Assembly (NCBI RefSeq): GCF_001029505.1
Contig: NZ_LEKH01000008.1
Location: 84,476-148,475, forward strand
Length of the DNA: 64,000 nt
Reading direction: 5' to 3'
Source of the DNA: Rubrobacter aplysinae
Lineage (GTDB): Bacteria; Actinomycetota; Rubrobacteria; Rubrobacterales; Rubrobacteraceae
This document shows positions 50,781-58,765 of this stretch, one piece after another; the stretch's first letter is position 1; every line of letters starts with the position of its first letter. The notes below the pieces were generated by a model. That model ran no database searches. It saw only the letters and a program-made list of their open reading frames with translations, and was not told the origin of the DNA. Made by a program: the position numbers and the translations under genes.

Positions 50781-51128
50781 TTGGGAAGTAGAAGAGTAGC
50801 CTTGAAACCCCACGCCGCCAAGATCCGCCGCTGGGTTGACGACGGGCGCGGGGACGAGTGGATAGCCCAGGAGTTGAACACCACGCCGTCGAGCGTCCAG
50901 AGCTTCCGGTCACGGAACTCGATCTACCGCCGGGACCCGGTTCGCCGGGGGAGGCTCTCGGAGCATCCGGTGGTGCTGGATGAAAGCGAGGCCGGTATCG
51001 TGCTAAAGACCGGGGCCCGGGACTCTGAGGTGTTCGACAAGGAGTGGCGCACGTACCTGCGCACCGACCCCGAGGCGCTCCAGCTCGTTATCACGCGGGA
51101 CAGAATCTACCTGGAGAAGACCCGGTAG
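50781..51128 (+). CDS. HTH-like protein, stand-alone paralogue of the cold-shock fusion
   Basis: The 115-aa protein matches the first two modules of the fusion at 3706-4386. Residues 1-52 contain WIAQELNTTPSSVQSFRSRNSIYRR, identical at about 32 of 48 positions. Residues 60-112 contain VFDKEWRTYLRTDPEALQLVITRDRIYLE, which resembles the fusion's acidic module. The cold-shock domain is absent. The start is TTG 50781, 10 nt after the strong ribosome site AAGGAGGA. DNA binding is likely but untested. No known family was recognised. Confidence 0.8.
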   Translation: MGSRRVALKPHAAKIRRWVDDGRGDEWIAQELNTTPSSVQSFRSRNSIYRRDPVRRGRLSEHPVVLDESEAGIVLKTGARDSEVFDKEWRTYLRTDPEALQLVITRDRIYLEKTR

Positions 51129-51130
51129 CA

Positions 51131-51469
51131 TTGTCCACTTCGTCTACCTCGTCTAACGGGCCGGAAGAAAGCCGCAATGTACGCAACGTGGAGCTATCGC
51201 TGACCCTGGCGGAGGCCGAGAGCGCCCACGACGCCCTGGAGCGGAGCCTGGAGAACGGAGAGGCGGGCGAGGACAGAGCGGCGCTGGAGCTTGCGTACCG
51301 CAGGCTCGGCTGGCGGCTGCTCGCCGCGAAGGAAGGCTCGGGCCTGACCGCGCGGCTGGCCGAGATAGCCCGCAACGCCAGGAGCCTGGAGCAGTTCGAG
51401 CGGGAGCGGGACGAGGAGCTCGGTCCCATAATCGGGGGCCTGGAGAGCGGCGAGAACCGGGACCCTTAA
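51131..51469 (+). CDS. Small helical protein (112 aa), unknown function
   Basis: This protein follows the HTH-like gene by 2 nt. After a Ser/Thr-rich start of about 15 residues it is almost entirely helical and charged (VELSLTLAEAESAHDALERSLEN, LAYRRLGWRLLAAKEG, LAEIARNARSLEQFERERDEEL). No family was recognised. TTG 51131 is the first in-frame start; GGAGAAG is 14 nt upstream. Co-transcription with the HTH-like gene makes a shared role likely. Confidence 0.55.
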   Translation: MSTSSTSSNGPEESRNVRNVELSLTLAEAESAHDALERSLENGEAGEDRAALELAYRRLGWRLLAAKEGSGLTARLAEIARNARSLEQFERERDEELGPIIGGLESGENRDP

Positions 51470-51648
51470 AGCACCTGAAGCAAGCTCACCGCCGTCTCGG
51501 TGATTGGGCGGAGATCGGACGGTAGACGGCTCCGGCGGAGATTACGGGTAGTTGCAAGAAGCCGGCGCGCTTTTCCAACCCGCCGTCAGGGTCCTGGTAG
51601 TGCCCGTGCACACGCGGCGCCGGTAACCGCGTATGCTAATCTCAGGCC

Positions 51649-52656
51649 ATGCTGCAGGCTCTATTCACCCTGATACCGCCGCTGCTCGTCGGCGGGCTCG
51701 CGGCGCTGTCACACTGGGCGAAGAAGAACATTGGCGCGGAGATCACGCTCTTCGTCCTGCTGGTCTTCTCCTCGCTGCTGGTGGTCGCGGTCGGCGGGTT
51801 GCTGCTGGTCGCGGGCCTTGTGGGGGGCGTGCCGGAGAGTCTGGTCTCAACCACTCTTTTCCTGACGGTCGCCGGTGCGGTGGCCCTGGCCGGTCTCGTG
51901 GGGCTGGGGCTGTGCCTGCCGCCGCTGTGGAGCATCGTCGGGCGCATGGAGCGCGGCTTCTGGTCCGAGCCCCCGGTGTTCTTCGCGCTCTGGATGTTCG
52001 TGATGGTGCTGGTGCTCTCCACGGTCGGGCTCGTGACCTTCGTGGGCGCGGATCAGGGCCAGCTCGCCGCCGGGCTCGGGGGACGGCTCTCGCCCCTGGA
52101 TGTGGCCGTTGGGCAGCTACCCCTGGTCATCGTCGCCGTGTTCGGCGTCGGCCTGTGGGTGCGCCGGAGCCCGAGACAGGTCGTCGCCCGGCTGGGCTAC
52201 GGTGCTCTGACGGCCAAGCAGCTCGGCGTCTGCGCGCTTTTCGTGCTCGGCGCGCTCCTGCTCTCGGTAGCCTCCGACAGGGTTTTCGCCGCTCTCCAGC
52301 CGCGACTCTACGAGCGGGTCGGCGAGCTCTCGTCCCAGCTATTCAGCACCCAGGGGATGGGGCTGGTGTCGGTGCTGTTGTTCGGCCTGTTGCTCGGCGT
52401 GGGGGCCGCCCTCGGGGAGGAGTCGCTTTTCCGGGGCGCGGTCCAGCCGGTGCTCGGCATACTGCCCACGAGCCTGCTCTTCGCGGCGCTACACGTCCAG
52501 TACGGACCGTCGGTCTCCATCGTATACATAGTGGTGCTCGCGGTCGGGCTCGGGCTGCTCAGGAAGAAGATCAACACCTCGGCCGCGTTCGTGGCGCACG
52601 CCGCCTACAACTTCCTGAGCGTCGTGCTGGGCCACTTCCTCGGCGGAGGGTTCTAG
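51649..52656 (+). CDS. CPBP family intramembrane metalloprotease
   Basis: The 335-aa protein has about eight hydrophobic segments and the CPBP/ABI motifs. These are GEESLFRGAVQP (EExxxR) around residues 260-271, FAALHVQYG with the second histidine, and VAHAAYN near 316. It resembles Rce1-type proteases, which cleave within or near the membrane; the substrate is unknown. A TATGCT box lies 10 nt before ATG 51649 and there is no ribosome site, consistent with a leaderless message. Confidence 0.87.
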   Translation: MLQALFTLIPPLLVGGLAALSHWAKKNIGAEITLFVLLVFSSLLVVAVGGLLLVAGLVGGVPESLVSTTLFLTVAGAVALAGLVGLGLCLPPLWSIVGRMERGFWSEPPVFFALWMFVMVLVLSTVGLVTFVGADQGQLAAGLGGRLSPLDVAVGQLPLVIVAVFGVGLWVRRSPRQVVARLGYGALTAKQLGVCALFVLGALLLSVASDRVFAALQPRLYERVGELSSQLFSTQGMGLVSVLLFGLLLGVGAALGEESLFRGAVQPVLGILPTSLLFAALHVQYGPSVSIVYIVVLAVGLGLLRKKINTSAAFVAHAAYNFLSVVLGHFLGGGF

Positions 52657-52732
52657 CCTTTACGGTTTACTGTAGGTTACTAGGGTTTTCAGGCTTTCTG
52701 CGGAACAGTCGGCGAGGATCAGCCGGCAGGGC

Positions 52733-53047
52733 TCAGGCCGCTATGGACTCGGAGACCGGCGTCTCGGGTACGGGCTCCAGGGCGGCCGAGATCTTTATGA
52801 GCAACTCGCTAACCTCTATGTCGAGGCCGGCGGCCACGCTCTCCAGCACCCTGGAGGAGGGGTCCTTCTCGCCACGCTCTATCTCTGCAAGGTACGAGAC
52901 GGATACGTGAGAGCCCTCGGAGACCTGCCGCAGCGTGAGGTTGCGCTCGTTGCGCACGCTCCGCAACGTCTCGCCTATGGCCGAGAGGAGGTCCCTCGGC
53001 TGTGGGGTCTCTTGTAAAGCTTGTGAGCGAATCTCTACGGCTTCCAT
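52733..53047 (-). CDS. XRE family HTH regulator
   Basis: The 104-aa protein has an XRE helix-turn-helix at residues 22-80 (IGETLRSVRNERNLTLRQVSEGSHVSVSYLAEIERGEK), with a likely recognition helix VSVSYLAEIE. A C-terminal helix pair (VAAGLDIEVSELL) follows. It would regulate unknown targets. A strong-looking leaderless promoter precedes ATG 53047. It lies downstream of the endonuclease IV gene, and its promoter overlaps that gene's end. Confidence 0.9.
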   Translation of the reverse strand: MEAVEIRSQALQETPQPRDLLSAIGETLRSVRNERNLTLRQVSEGSHVSVSYLAEIERGEKDPSSRVLESVAAGLDIEVSELLIKISAALEPVPETPVSESIAA

Positions 53048-53053
53048 AGCGGG

Positions 53054-53083
53054 ATTCTAAACGTTTGGAGTCGAAAGTGGCAA
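53054..53083 (-). promoter_or_regulatory. Leaderless promoter of the XRE gene
   Basis: On the minus strand TTGCCA (53083-53078) and TAGAAT (53059-53054) are 18 nt apart, and 6 nt separate the -10 from ATG 53047. Transcription should therefore begin at or next to the start codon. The -35 lies inside the endonuclease IV coding sequence. Confidence 0.6.
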
Positions 53084-54019
53084 CCCTCCGGCGAGCTCCT
53101 TGACCAGCCGCACCTGCTCGGCGTCCACCTCCGGCGTGCCGTACGGGGTCTCCATGGTCACCGGCACCTCCGGCATCCGCGAGAACAGCGCCGTCCAGGA
53201 TGGGGTCGGGATCATACCTTCCCCGATCCTCATGTGCCCGTCCCGGTGGCTACCGAGGGCGTTCTTGGCATCGTTAAGGTGGAAGAGAGCGACCCTTTCG
53301 CCGAGCGTCTCGGCCATCTCCCGGCCGACCCCGTCGGCGGCCTCCGGCGTCGAGAGATCGTAGCCTGCGACGAAGGCGTGGGCGGTATCCACACACACCC
53401 TCGCCCCCGCCTGACGCGCCGCTGCCCCGAGCGTATCTAATGAGTAACACAATTGCGTGCCCGCGCCGACCGAGTTCTCCAGCACGGGCTCCGCGGGAGT
53501 GGCTCCATCCGCTCCGTCCGCGCTATTTCCGGCCCTCTCCCGCGCCTGTACGAGGCCCTCCGCGAGGAGCTTCATCCCCTCCTCCTCACCGGCGCCGCCG
53601 TGGCTCCCGGAGTGGACCACCACGAGGTCCGCGCCGGTCCTACCCGCGAGTGCAAGCTCATCCGCCAGGGTCTGTATCGAGCGTTCGCGCTGCTCGGGGT
53701 CCTTGGAGGCGAGGTTTATCAGGTACTTGGCGTGGGCGACGACCGGGTAGAGCCCCGTGTCCCGCACCCCGGCGGCGAACGCCTGCAGCTCTGCGGCGGA
53801 GCGTTCTGCCGGCAAGGCCCAGCCCTGCGGGTTGGAGACGAAGATCTGGATCGCCTCACAGCCCAGGTCCCGGGCCCGCTCCACGGTCTTGCCCAGCCCG
53901 CCCGAGGTCTGGAGGTGACGCCCTATACGGTTTCTGCGACCATCCGGGAACTCTTTCGTAGCTTGTCTTGATCCTTTATGCGAGGCGCCTGGGGAAGTCT
54001 TCGGAGAGGTATCGGTCAT
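53057..54019 (-). CDS. nfo: Deoxyribonuclease IV (endonuclease IV, AP endonuclease)
   Basis: The 320-aa TIM barrel keeps the metal ligands of endonuclease IV: VVAHAKYLINLAS, VVVHSGSHGG, VLENSVGAG, VCVDTAHAFVAGYDL, LFHLNDAKNALGSH, DGHMRIGEG and VTMETPYGTP. It should cleave DNA 5' to abasic sites during base excision repair. The first strand reads IGRHLQTSGGL instead of the common IGAHVSASGG. There is a 30-residue basic/Ser-rich start and an extra loop rich in Ala/Gly/Asp around 175-187. ATG 54019 has TAGAAT 8 nt upstream. Confidence 0.92.
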   Translation of the reverse strand: MTDTSPKTSPGASHKGSRQATKEFPDGRRNRIGRHLQTSGGLGKTVERARDLGCEAIQIFVSNPQGWALPAERSAAELQAFAAGVRDTGLYPVVAHAKYLINLASKDPEQRERSIQTLADELALAGRTGADLVVVHSGSHGGAGEEEGMKLLAEGLVQARERAGNSADGADGATPAEPVLENSVGAGTQLCYSLDTLGAAARQAGARVCVDTAHAFVAGYDLSTPEAADGVGREMAETLGERVALFHLNDAKNALGSHRDGHMRIGEGMIPTPSWTALFSRMPEVPVTMETPYGTPEVDAEQVRLVKELAGGLPLSTPNV

Positions 54020-54027
54020 AGACGTAG

Positions 54028-54044
54028 ATTCTAAAAGATATAAT
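54028..54044. promoter_or_regulatory. Divergent -10 boxes between nfo and the 151-aa protein gene
   Basis: On the minus strand TAGAAT (54033-54028) is 8 nt before the nfo ATG. On the plus strand TATAAT (54039-54044) is 86 nt before ATG 54130. The two boxes are 5 bp apart, so the transcripts may interfere. Neither has a clear -35. Confidence 0.45.
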
Positions 54045-54129
54045 CGGCGGGAGCTTTGGAGATTCGGAGAGATTCAGAGAGGTTTGTAGAGGCTCGCAGA
54101 GGTCGTTTGAGGATCGGAGGAGACCAGAG

Positions 54130-54585
54130 ATGACGGTAGAGGGCAAGATCGCGAAGGTGCTCGGCAACAACGAGGTGGTGGTGAACCGGGGCCGCGAGCA
54201 CGGCGTCCGGCACGGGATGGTGTTCGAGATCTTCTCGCCCGGTGGCGACGAGGTCTGGGACCCGGACACCGGAGAGACGCTCGGCACCGTGGAGGACGTG
54301 AAGGCCAAGGCCGAGGTGAGCGAGGTCAAGGATAAGCTGTCCGTGGCGCGGCTCTCCGGCGGCGACAACCCGCTCGGGGCCGCGAACATGGGCGACATGC
54401 AGGAGAACCTGCAGAGGATCTTCGGCCAGATGTTCGGCGACAACGTGCAGGTGCAGGGCTTCGGCATGGGCGGCAACCAGGACGACGACAACGACGACCT
54501 GGAGAGCATGTTCGGCGGTCCGCTGGAGGACCTGTCTCAGGTGCAGGTCGGCGACGCGGCGCGGGAGATCAAGTCCAAGCGATAG
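54130..54585 (+). CDS. Uncharacterised 151-aa protein with a FlgT-like fold motif
   Basis: Residues 1-75 contain VEGKIAKVLGNNEVVVNRGREHGVRHGMVFEIF, a GxV...N.G...GV..GM pattern like the C-terminal domain of FlgT and related surface proteins. A later region is rich in Met, Gly and Gln, and residues 118-130 form an Asp/Asn run (QDDDNDDLESM). No signal peptide is present, so a flagellar role is unlikely here. ATG 54130 has GGAGGAG upstream. The leader 54051-54129 is purine-rich, with repeated GAGAG. Confidence 0.6.
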   Translation: MTVEGKIAKVLGNNEVVVNRGREHGVRHGMVFEIFSPGGDEVWDPDTGETLGTVEDVKAKAEVSEVKDKLSVARLSGGDNPLGAANMGDMQENLQRIFGQMFGDNVQVQGFGMGGNQDDDNDDLESMFGGPLEDLSQVQVGDAAREIKSKR

Positions 54586-54651
54586 CCCGAGCCTCACAGG
54601 TCAACCCGGCATCTAAATCACTGAAACCGCTAAAACTAACGAGATCCTAGC

Positions 54652-55353
54652 TTGAGCGGCCTCCAGCGCCTGCCGGTAACGTTCTCGCTCATAGCGGCGT
54701 CTGTCGCCGTATTTCTGGGCGCGGCGCTGCTCTCCGGTTCCAGCTGGGCCTCGGCCCTGGCCCTACAGCCCGCGGGGGTGATACAGGGCGGTGGTCTGGT
54801 CCCGGCCAACGTCGCCGGGGGTGATCTGTGGCGCCTCTTCACGAGCATGTTCCTGCACGCGGGGCTCATACACGTCGCGGTAAACATGCTGGCTCTGTAC
54901 TTTCTGGGTTCCTTCGCCGAGCAGACGTTCGGGGCGGGGCGGTTCATGGCGCTGTATGTGGTAAGCGGGATAGCCGGGGGGGTAGCCTACCTGTACTTCG
55001 GTGACTTCACCACGCCGGCGGTCGGGGCCTCTGGTGCCATCTTCGGCATCCTCGGCGGCGTCCTGGGGTTTGCGATCCGGCGCGGAACCTTCTCGATGGG
55101 CAACCCGGTTATAAGGCAACTGGTCCTCATCGCGGCGATAAACCTGTTTATCGGGGCCTCGATACCGAACGTCTCGAACACGGCCCATATCGGCGGGCTC
55201 GTGGGCGGCTTCTTTTTCGGGGCCCTGATCGCCAACAGCCTCTACTCGCAGAAGCGGGGCGCAATAGCCGCTCCACTGCTGCTGACGCTGGGCCTGGAGG
55301 TCGTCCTGATCGCGCTGTGGATGTTTAGCGCAACGGGCGCGGCCGGGCTCTAG
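54652..55353 (+). CDS. Rhomboid family intramembrane serine protease
   Basis: The 233-aa protein has seven hydrophobic segments and the rhomboid catalytic dyad: GASGAIFGILGG (nucleophile serine near residue 126) and NTAHIGGLVGGFFFG (histidine near 181). HAGLIHVAVNMLALYFLG in the first half carries the His/Asn oxyanion residues. It cleaves membrane substrates of unknown identity. The start is TTG 54652. The stop overlaps the znuB stop region convergently (55350-55353). Confidence 0.9.
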   Translation: MSGLQRLPVTFSLIAASVAVFLGAALLSGSSWASALALQPAGVIQGGGLVPANVAGGDLWRLFTSMFLHAGLIHVAVNMLALYFLGSFAEQTFGAGRFMALYVVSGIAGGVAYLYFGDFTTPAVGASGAIFGILGGVLGFAIRRGTFSMGNPVIRQLVLIAAINLFIGASIPNVSNTAHIGGLVGGFFFGALIANSLYSQKRGAIAAPLLLTLGLEVVLIALWMFSATGAAGL

Positions 55354-56207
55354 CTCTCCCCGGCGGAGCTTGCGGCGGGAGCCTTTCGCGGCAGCCCGGT
55401 AACGGCGAACGCCACCAGGAATATCGCGGTGGCGACGAGGATTATGGCCGCGCCGGAGGCGACGTCGAGGTAGTAGGAGAGGTAGATCCCGAGCCCGGCC
55501 GCGACCACTCCTATCCCGGCGCTGGCCGCGATCATGTACGAGAAACGGGGTGAGAAGAGGTACGCCGTGGCAGCGGGCGTGACCAGCATGGCGACGACCA
55601 TCACTATGCCGACGGCCTGTATCGCGGTGACGATGGTCGCTCCTAGCAGGGCCAGCAGCAGGTAGTCGAGCGCCCCGGCGCGTAGCCCGGAGGCGGCGGC
55701 GACCGTCGGGTCGAAGGCGGCGAAGACCAGCTGGCGGTAGAAGACTGCGAGCAGGGCCAGCACCACCACCCCGAGCAAGCCTATCGCCGCGAGGTCGGCC
55801 CCGGTTATGGAGAGCACGTCGCCGAAGAGGTAACCGAAGAGGTCGGTCGTGTAGTTCTCAACCCGGCTGACGATCAGGATGCCGAGCGCGAACGTGCCCG
55901 AGAACAGCACGCCTATCGCGGTATCCGAGGTAACGCGGCCCTGGCGTGTGATCGCACCTATCCCGAACGCGGTCGCCAGCGCGAAGACGAACGCCCCGAG
56001 ATAGATGTTCAGCCCGAGCACGAACGCTATCGCGACGCCGCCGAAGCTGGCGTGGGCCAGAGCGTCCCCGATAAACGCAAGCCCCTTCAACACGACGAAG
56101 CTCCCGAGGATGCCGCAGATCACGGCCACCAGCACCGACGCCGCGAGCCCGCGCTGCATGAACCCGAACTGTAAGGGCTCGAAGAGGGCTTCCAACAGAC
56201 TACCCAT
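55350..56207 (-). CDS. znuB: Zinc/manganese ABC transporter permease
   Basis: The 285-aa permease of the ABC-3 family has about eight helices (FMQRGLAASVLVAVICGILGSFVVL, LAHASFGGVAIAFVLGLNIYLGA and others). It works with the ATPase and lipoprotein genes upstream to import zinc or another divalent metal. ATG 56207 lies in ATGGGTAG, overlapping the preceding small gene by 8 nt. The coupling stretch includes GLRAGALDYLLLALLGATIVTAIQAVGIVMVVAML. The metal is inferred from the Zur-type operator and the His-rich binding protein. Confidence 0.92.
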   Translation of the reverse strand: MGSLLEALFEPLQFGFMQRGLAASVLVAVICGILGSFVVLKGLAFIGDALAHASFGGVAIAFVLGLNIYLGAFVFALATAFGIGAITRQGRVTSDTAIGVLFSGTFALGILIVSRVENYTTDLFGYLFGDVLSITGADLAAIGLLGVVVLALLAVFYRQLVFAAFDPTVAAASGLRAGALDYLLLALLGATIVTAIQAVGIVMVVAMLVTPAATAYLFSPRFSYMIAASAGIGVVAAGLGIYLSYYLDVASGAAIILVATAIFLVAFAVTGLPRKAPAASSAGES

Positions 56208-56445
56208 CGTCGCGCTCCTCTGGGGCGGACTCGTCCGGCGGGTTCAAACGCACCCTTATCTCCGGGTCTGCCGGCCGGGCGGCCCGGCTGGCGTAGCGGA
56301 CGTACTGTACGATCCTCCTCTCCTGCTCGGTGAGTGGCTCGCCGAGCAGCTCCTTCTCCAGCGCGGCGTCGAGCCTGCGGCGCATCCCTTCCGGGTCCAC
56401 GTCGGGGCTACGTCGCGAATCCGACGAGCCTCCCGCGCTAGCCAA
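56200..56445 (-). CDS. Small protein embedded in the znu operon (81 aa)
   Basis: The gene lies between the ATPase and permease genes and overlaps each by 8 nt. The peptide is hydrophilic and acidic/basic mixed: residues 15-50 are helical and charged (PDVDPEGMRRRLDAALEKELLGEPLTEQERRIVQYVRYAS), followed by a Pro/Glu-rich tail. It has no membrane segment and no Cys. No family was recognised. The tight overlaps suggest that it is translated with the transporter, perhaps as an accessory factor; its start is TTG 56445. Confidence 0.6.
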   Translation of the reverse strand: MASAGGSSDSRRSPDVDPEGMRRRLDAALEKELLGEPLTEQERRIVQYVRYASRAARPADPEIRVRLNPPDESAPEERDDG

Positions 56446-57214
56446 CCTCTCCTCCCCTTTCTACCGCGACGGTGCGGCCGTCCACGTCGAGCATCATCAG
56501 GTGGCTCTGGTACGCCTCGTTCAGCAGCTCCTTGGTAAAGACCTCGGCGGGCTTTCCGAGGGCGACGGCGCGGCGGTTCAGGAGCAGCGCCAGATCGAAC
56601 CTCTCGGCCACGCAGGAGAGGTCGTGGGTGGTAACCACTATCGTCTTACCGGCGGCCTGTAGCCGGTGGAGGAGGTCGAAGATCTCGTGCTGCGTCGGCG
56701 CGTCCACGCCGGAGACGGGTTCGTCCAGCAGCAGTATCTCGGCCTCCTGGGCCAGAGCCCGGGCCAGAAACACCCGCTGCTGCTGGCCGCCGGAGAGCTC
56801 CCGGATGCGGGTCCCGGAATGATGGCCCATGCCCACGGTCTGTAGCGCCTCGCGGGCCAGCCGCCGGTCCCGTTCGTCGGGGCGTCTCAGGAGCTTTAGC
56901 GAGGGCACCCGGCCCATGAGCACGACGTCGAGCGTGCTCAGGGGGAAGTTCCAGTTCACCTCCTCGCGCTGGGGCACGTAGCCGATCCGCCGTCTGGAGA
57001 GGCGGTCCAGCTTCCCGCCCAGCACCTCGACCTTCCCGCCGCCGGGGCGCACGAGGCCGAGCAGCGCCTTGACCAGGGTGCTCTTGCCGCCGCCGTTCGG
57101 CCCGACCACCCCGAGCATGGCCCCGCGCGGCAGCGAGAAGGTGACCTCTTCGAGCGCCCGGCGGCCGCCGTAGGCGACGGAGAGCCGCTCGACCTGAAAT
57201 GCGGGCGGGCCCAC
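56438..57214 (-). CDS. znuC: Zinc/manganese ABC transporter ATP-binding protein
   Basis: The 258-aa ATPase has Walker A VVGPNGGGKSTLVKALL (about residues 38-54), signature ELSGGQQQRVFLARALAQ, Walker B ILLLDEPVSGVD and a switch histidine in IVVTTHDLSCV. The insert RREEVNWNFPLSTLDVVLMGR is typical of metal importers. GTG 57214 overlaps the last base of the znuA stop (TAGTG), and the end overlaps the small gene by 8 nt. It is part of the znuA-znuC-orf81-znuB operon. Confidence 0.92.
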   Translation of the reverse strand: MGPPAFQVERLSVAYGGRRALEEVTFSLPRGAMLGVVGPNGGGKSTLVKALLGLVRPGGGKVEVLGGKLDRLSRRRIGYVPQREEVNWNFPLSTLDVVLMGRVPSLKLLRRPDERDRRLAREALQTVGMGHHSGTRIRELSGGQQQRVFLARALAQEAEILLLDEPVSGVDAPTQHEIFDLLHRLQAAGKTIVVTTHDLSCVAERFDLALLLNRRAVALGKPAEVFTKELLNEAYQSHLMMLDVDGRTVAVERGGEVG

Positions 57215-58194
57215 TATCCCAGAGCCTCGACGATGCGGTCTATGTTGGTGCGCATCATCCTCTCGTAGCTGCCGCCCGCCGCTTCTCCCGACTCTCCCGA
57301 GTCCCCCCACAGGGTATCCGAGTACAGCTCGGCCACCTCCACCCCGGCCTCGGCGGCGATGGTGTCCGCGAGCCCGGAATTGAACTGTGGCTCGGTGAAT
57401 ATGGCCTCCACCTCCTCACTCTCGACGGTGCGCACGATCCGGGCCACCTCCCGGCTGCCGGGCTCGGCGGAGGGATTCTGGATCACGACCCCCGCGAGCT
57501 CGAACCCGTAGGCTTCGGCGAAGTACGGGAACGCGTCGTGGGAGGTGACGAGCTTGCGGTCCTCCTCCGGGATCTCCCGCGCCCGCCGCTCGATGTAGCC
57601 GTCAAGCTCCTCGAGCTCGGCCAGGTACCTTTCGGCGTTGCGGCGGTACGCCTGCTCGCCCTCGGGGTCCGCCTCGATCAAACCGTCCCGGATACCCTCC
57701 ACGTAGTGCTCGGCGTGCTCCACGTCGAGCCAGAAGTGCGGGTTGCCCTCGGCGTGTGCGTGGCCGGCCTCTGACTCTCCGGTACCTTCCTCCTCGCCGT
57801 GTTCCCCGCCCTCTATGGGCTCCAGCCCTTCGGAGAGCTCGGCGACGGGCTTATCCTCGCCCCCGGCGCTCTCGATGAGATCCCGCAGCCAGCTCTCCAG
57901 CCCGGCCCCGTTCTCCACCACGAGGTCGGCCTCGGAGATCTTCCGCGCGTCCGAGGGGCTCGGCTGGAAGGTCTCGACCGAGGCCCCGACCGGAACCACG
58001 GTCGAGACCTCTACCCGCTCCCCCCCTACCTCCCGCGTCATGTCCCCGAGCACGCTGAAAGTGGCGGCCACCCGCACCTCGCCTCCGTCCCCGGCATCTC
58101 CGTCGTCGCCGGCGCCGGCCGAGCCGCAACCCGCCACGGCCAACGCGAGAGATCCGGCCACGGCGGCCACTGTAAGTGCTCTGGTACGTCTCAT
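57214..58194 (-). CDS. znuA: Zinc-binding lipoprotein of the ABC importer
   Basis: The 326-aa lipoprotein has a signal peptide with lipobox LAVAGC at residues 18-23. The metal-binding protein fold includes His in VVPVGASVETFQPSPSD, an Asp/Glu/His-rich loop (EGGEHGEEEGTGESEAGHAHAEGNPHFW), His in VTSHDAFPYFAEAYG and Glu/Asp near AEAGVEVAELYSDTLWG. The His-rich loop is typical of zinc-specific ZnuA proteins. It binds metal outside the membrane. A Zur-type palindrome lies at 58278, 84 nt before ATG 58194. Confidence 0.93.
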   Translation of the reverse strand: MRRTRALTVAAVAGSLALAVAGCGSAGAGDDGDAGDGGEVRVAATFSVLGDMTREVGGERVEVSTVVPVGASVETFQPSPSDARKISEADLVVENGAGLESWLRDLIESAGGEDKPVAELSEGLEPIEGGEHGEEEGTGESEAGHAHAEGNPHFWLDVEHAEHYVEGIRDGLIEADPEGEQAYRRNAERYLAELEELDGYIERRAREIPEEDRKLVTSHDAFPYFAEAYGFELAGVVIQNPSAEPGSREVARIVRTVESEEVEAIFTEPQFNSGLADTIAAEAGVEVAELYSDTLWGDSGESGEAAGGSYERMMRTNIDRIVEALG

Positions 58195-58277
58195 CCGCTC
58201 CCGCCTCTGCTTCTCCTACTCTCTCTGCTGCTTCTGTTTCCCGGACGCTCCGTCACGGCCCCGTTCACGCACCGAAC

Positions 58278-58292
58278 TGAAAAATTTTTTCA
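58278..58292 (-). promoter_or_regulatory. Zur-type operator in front of znuA
   Basis: TGAAAAATTTTTTCA is a perfect 7-1-7 palindrome (TGAAAAA, one base, TTTTTCA). It lies between the Fur-family gene and znuA, 84 nt before the znuA start. It matches the actinobacterial Zur consensus TGAAAATNATTTTCA at most positions. The same core stands at 58767. A second AT tract (CAAATTTTTTG) is 9 nt away. Confidence 0.65.
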
Positions 58293-58334
58293 CCCCGGCA
58301 CAAATTTTTTGGCCCTGCCGCCTGTCCGGCTCCG

Positions 58335-58754
58335 CTAACCACAATCCGCGCACTTCCCGTACACCTCGAGACTGTGGGCCGTCACCCGGAACTCGGGGCT
58401 GGTGCGGGAGATCACGCCCTGATCCAGCGGGCAGTCCTCGAACTCGGAGATCAGACCACAGGACTCGCACACGAGGTGATGGTGGTGGCGCTCGGCCATC
58501 TCGTAGCGGGGCCTGCCGCCGAGTTCCATCCGGCGGACCAACCCGAGCTCCGAGAGGAGATCCAGGGTCCGGTACACCGTCACCAGCCCGACCTCCGGGC
58601 AGCGGGCCCGGATCTCATCCAGACTCTGGTGCTGCTCCTCGCACAGCGCCCCGACCACCGACATCCGCTGCGGCGTCGCCTGGTGACCGGCCCCGCGCAA
58701 CTTCCCCTCTACCCGCTCCCGGACAACATCACCCAACGTCAAACTCTCCCGCAA
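58335..58754 (-). CDS. Fur family regulator, probable Zur (copy 3)
   Basis: The 139-aa protein has the winged helix (RVEGKLRGAGHQATPQRMSVV, GLVTVYRTLDLLSELGLV) and a C-terminal metal domain with AERHHHHLVCESCGLISEF and a final CADCG. Its gene lies 140 bp upstream of znuA in the same direction, and both share a Zur-type operator, so zinc repression of the importer is the best reading. TTG 58754 is used, but TTG 58736 has the better ribosome site (GGGAG) and may be the true start. Confidence 0.85.
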   Translation of the reverse strand: MRESLTLGDVVRERVEGKLRGAGHQATPQRMSVVGALCEEQHQSLDEIRARCPEVGLVTVYRTLDLLSELGLVRRMELGGRPRYEMAERHHHHLVCESCGLISEFEDCPLDQGVISRTSPEFRVTAHSLEVYGKCADCG

Positions 58755-58765
58755 CGTCTTCGTTA

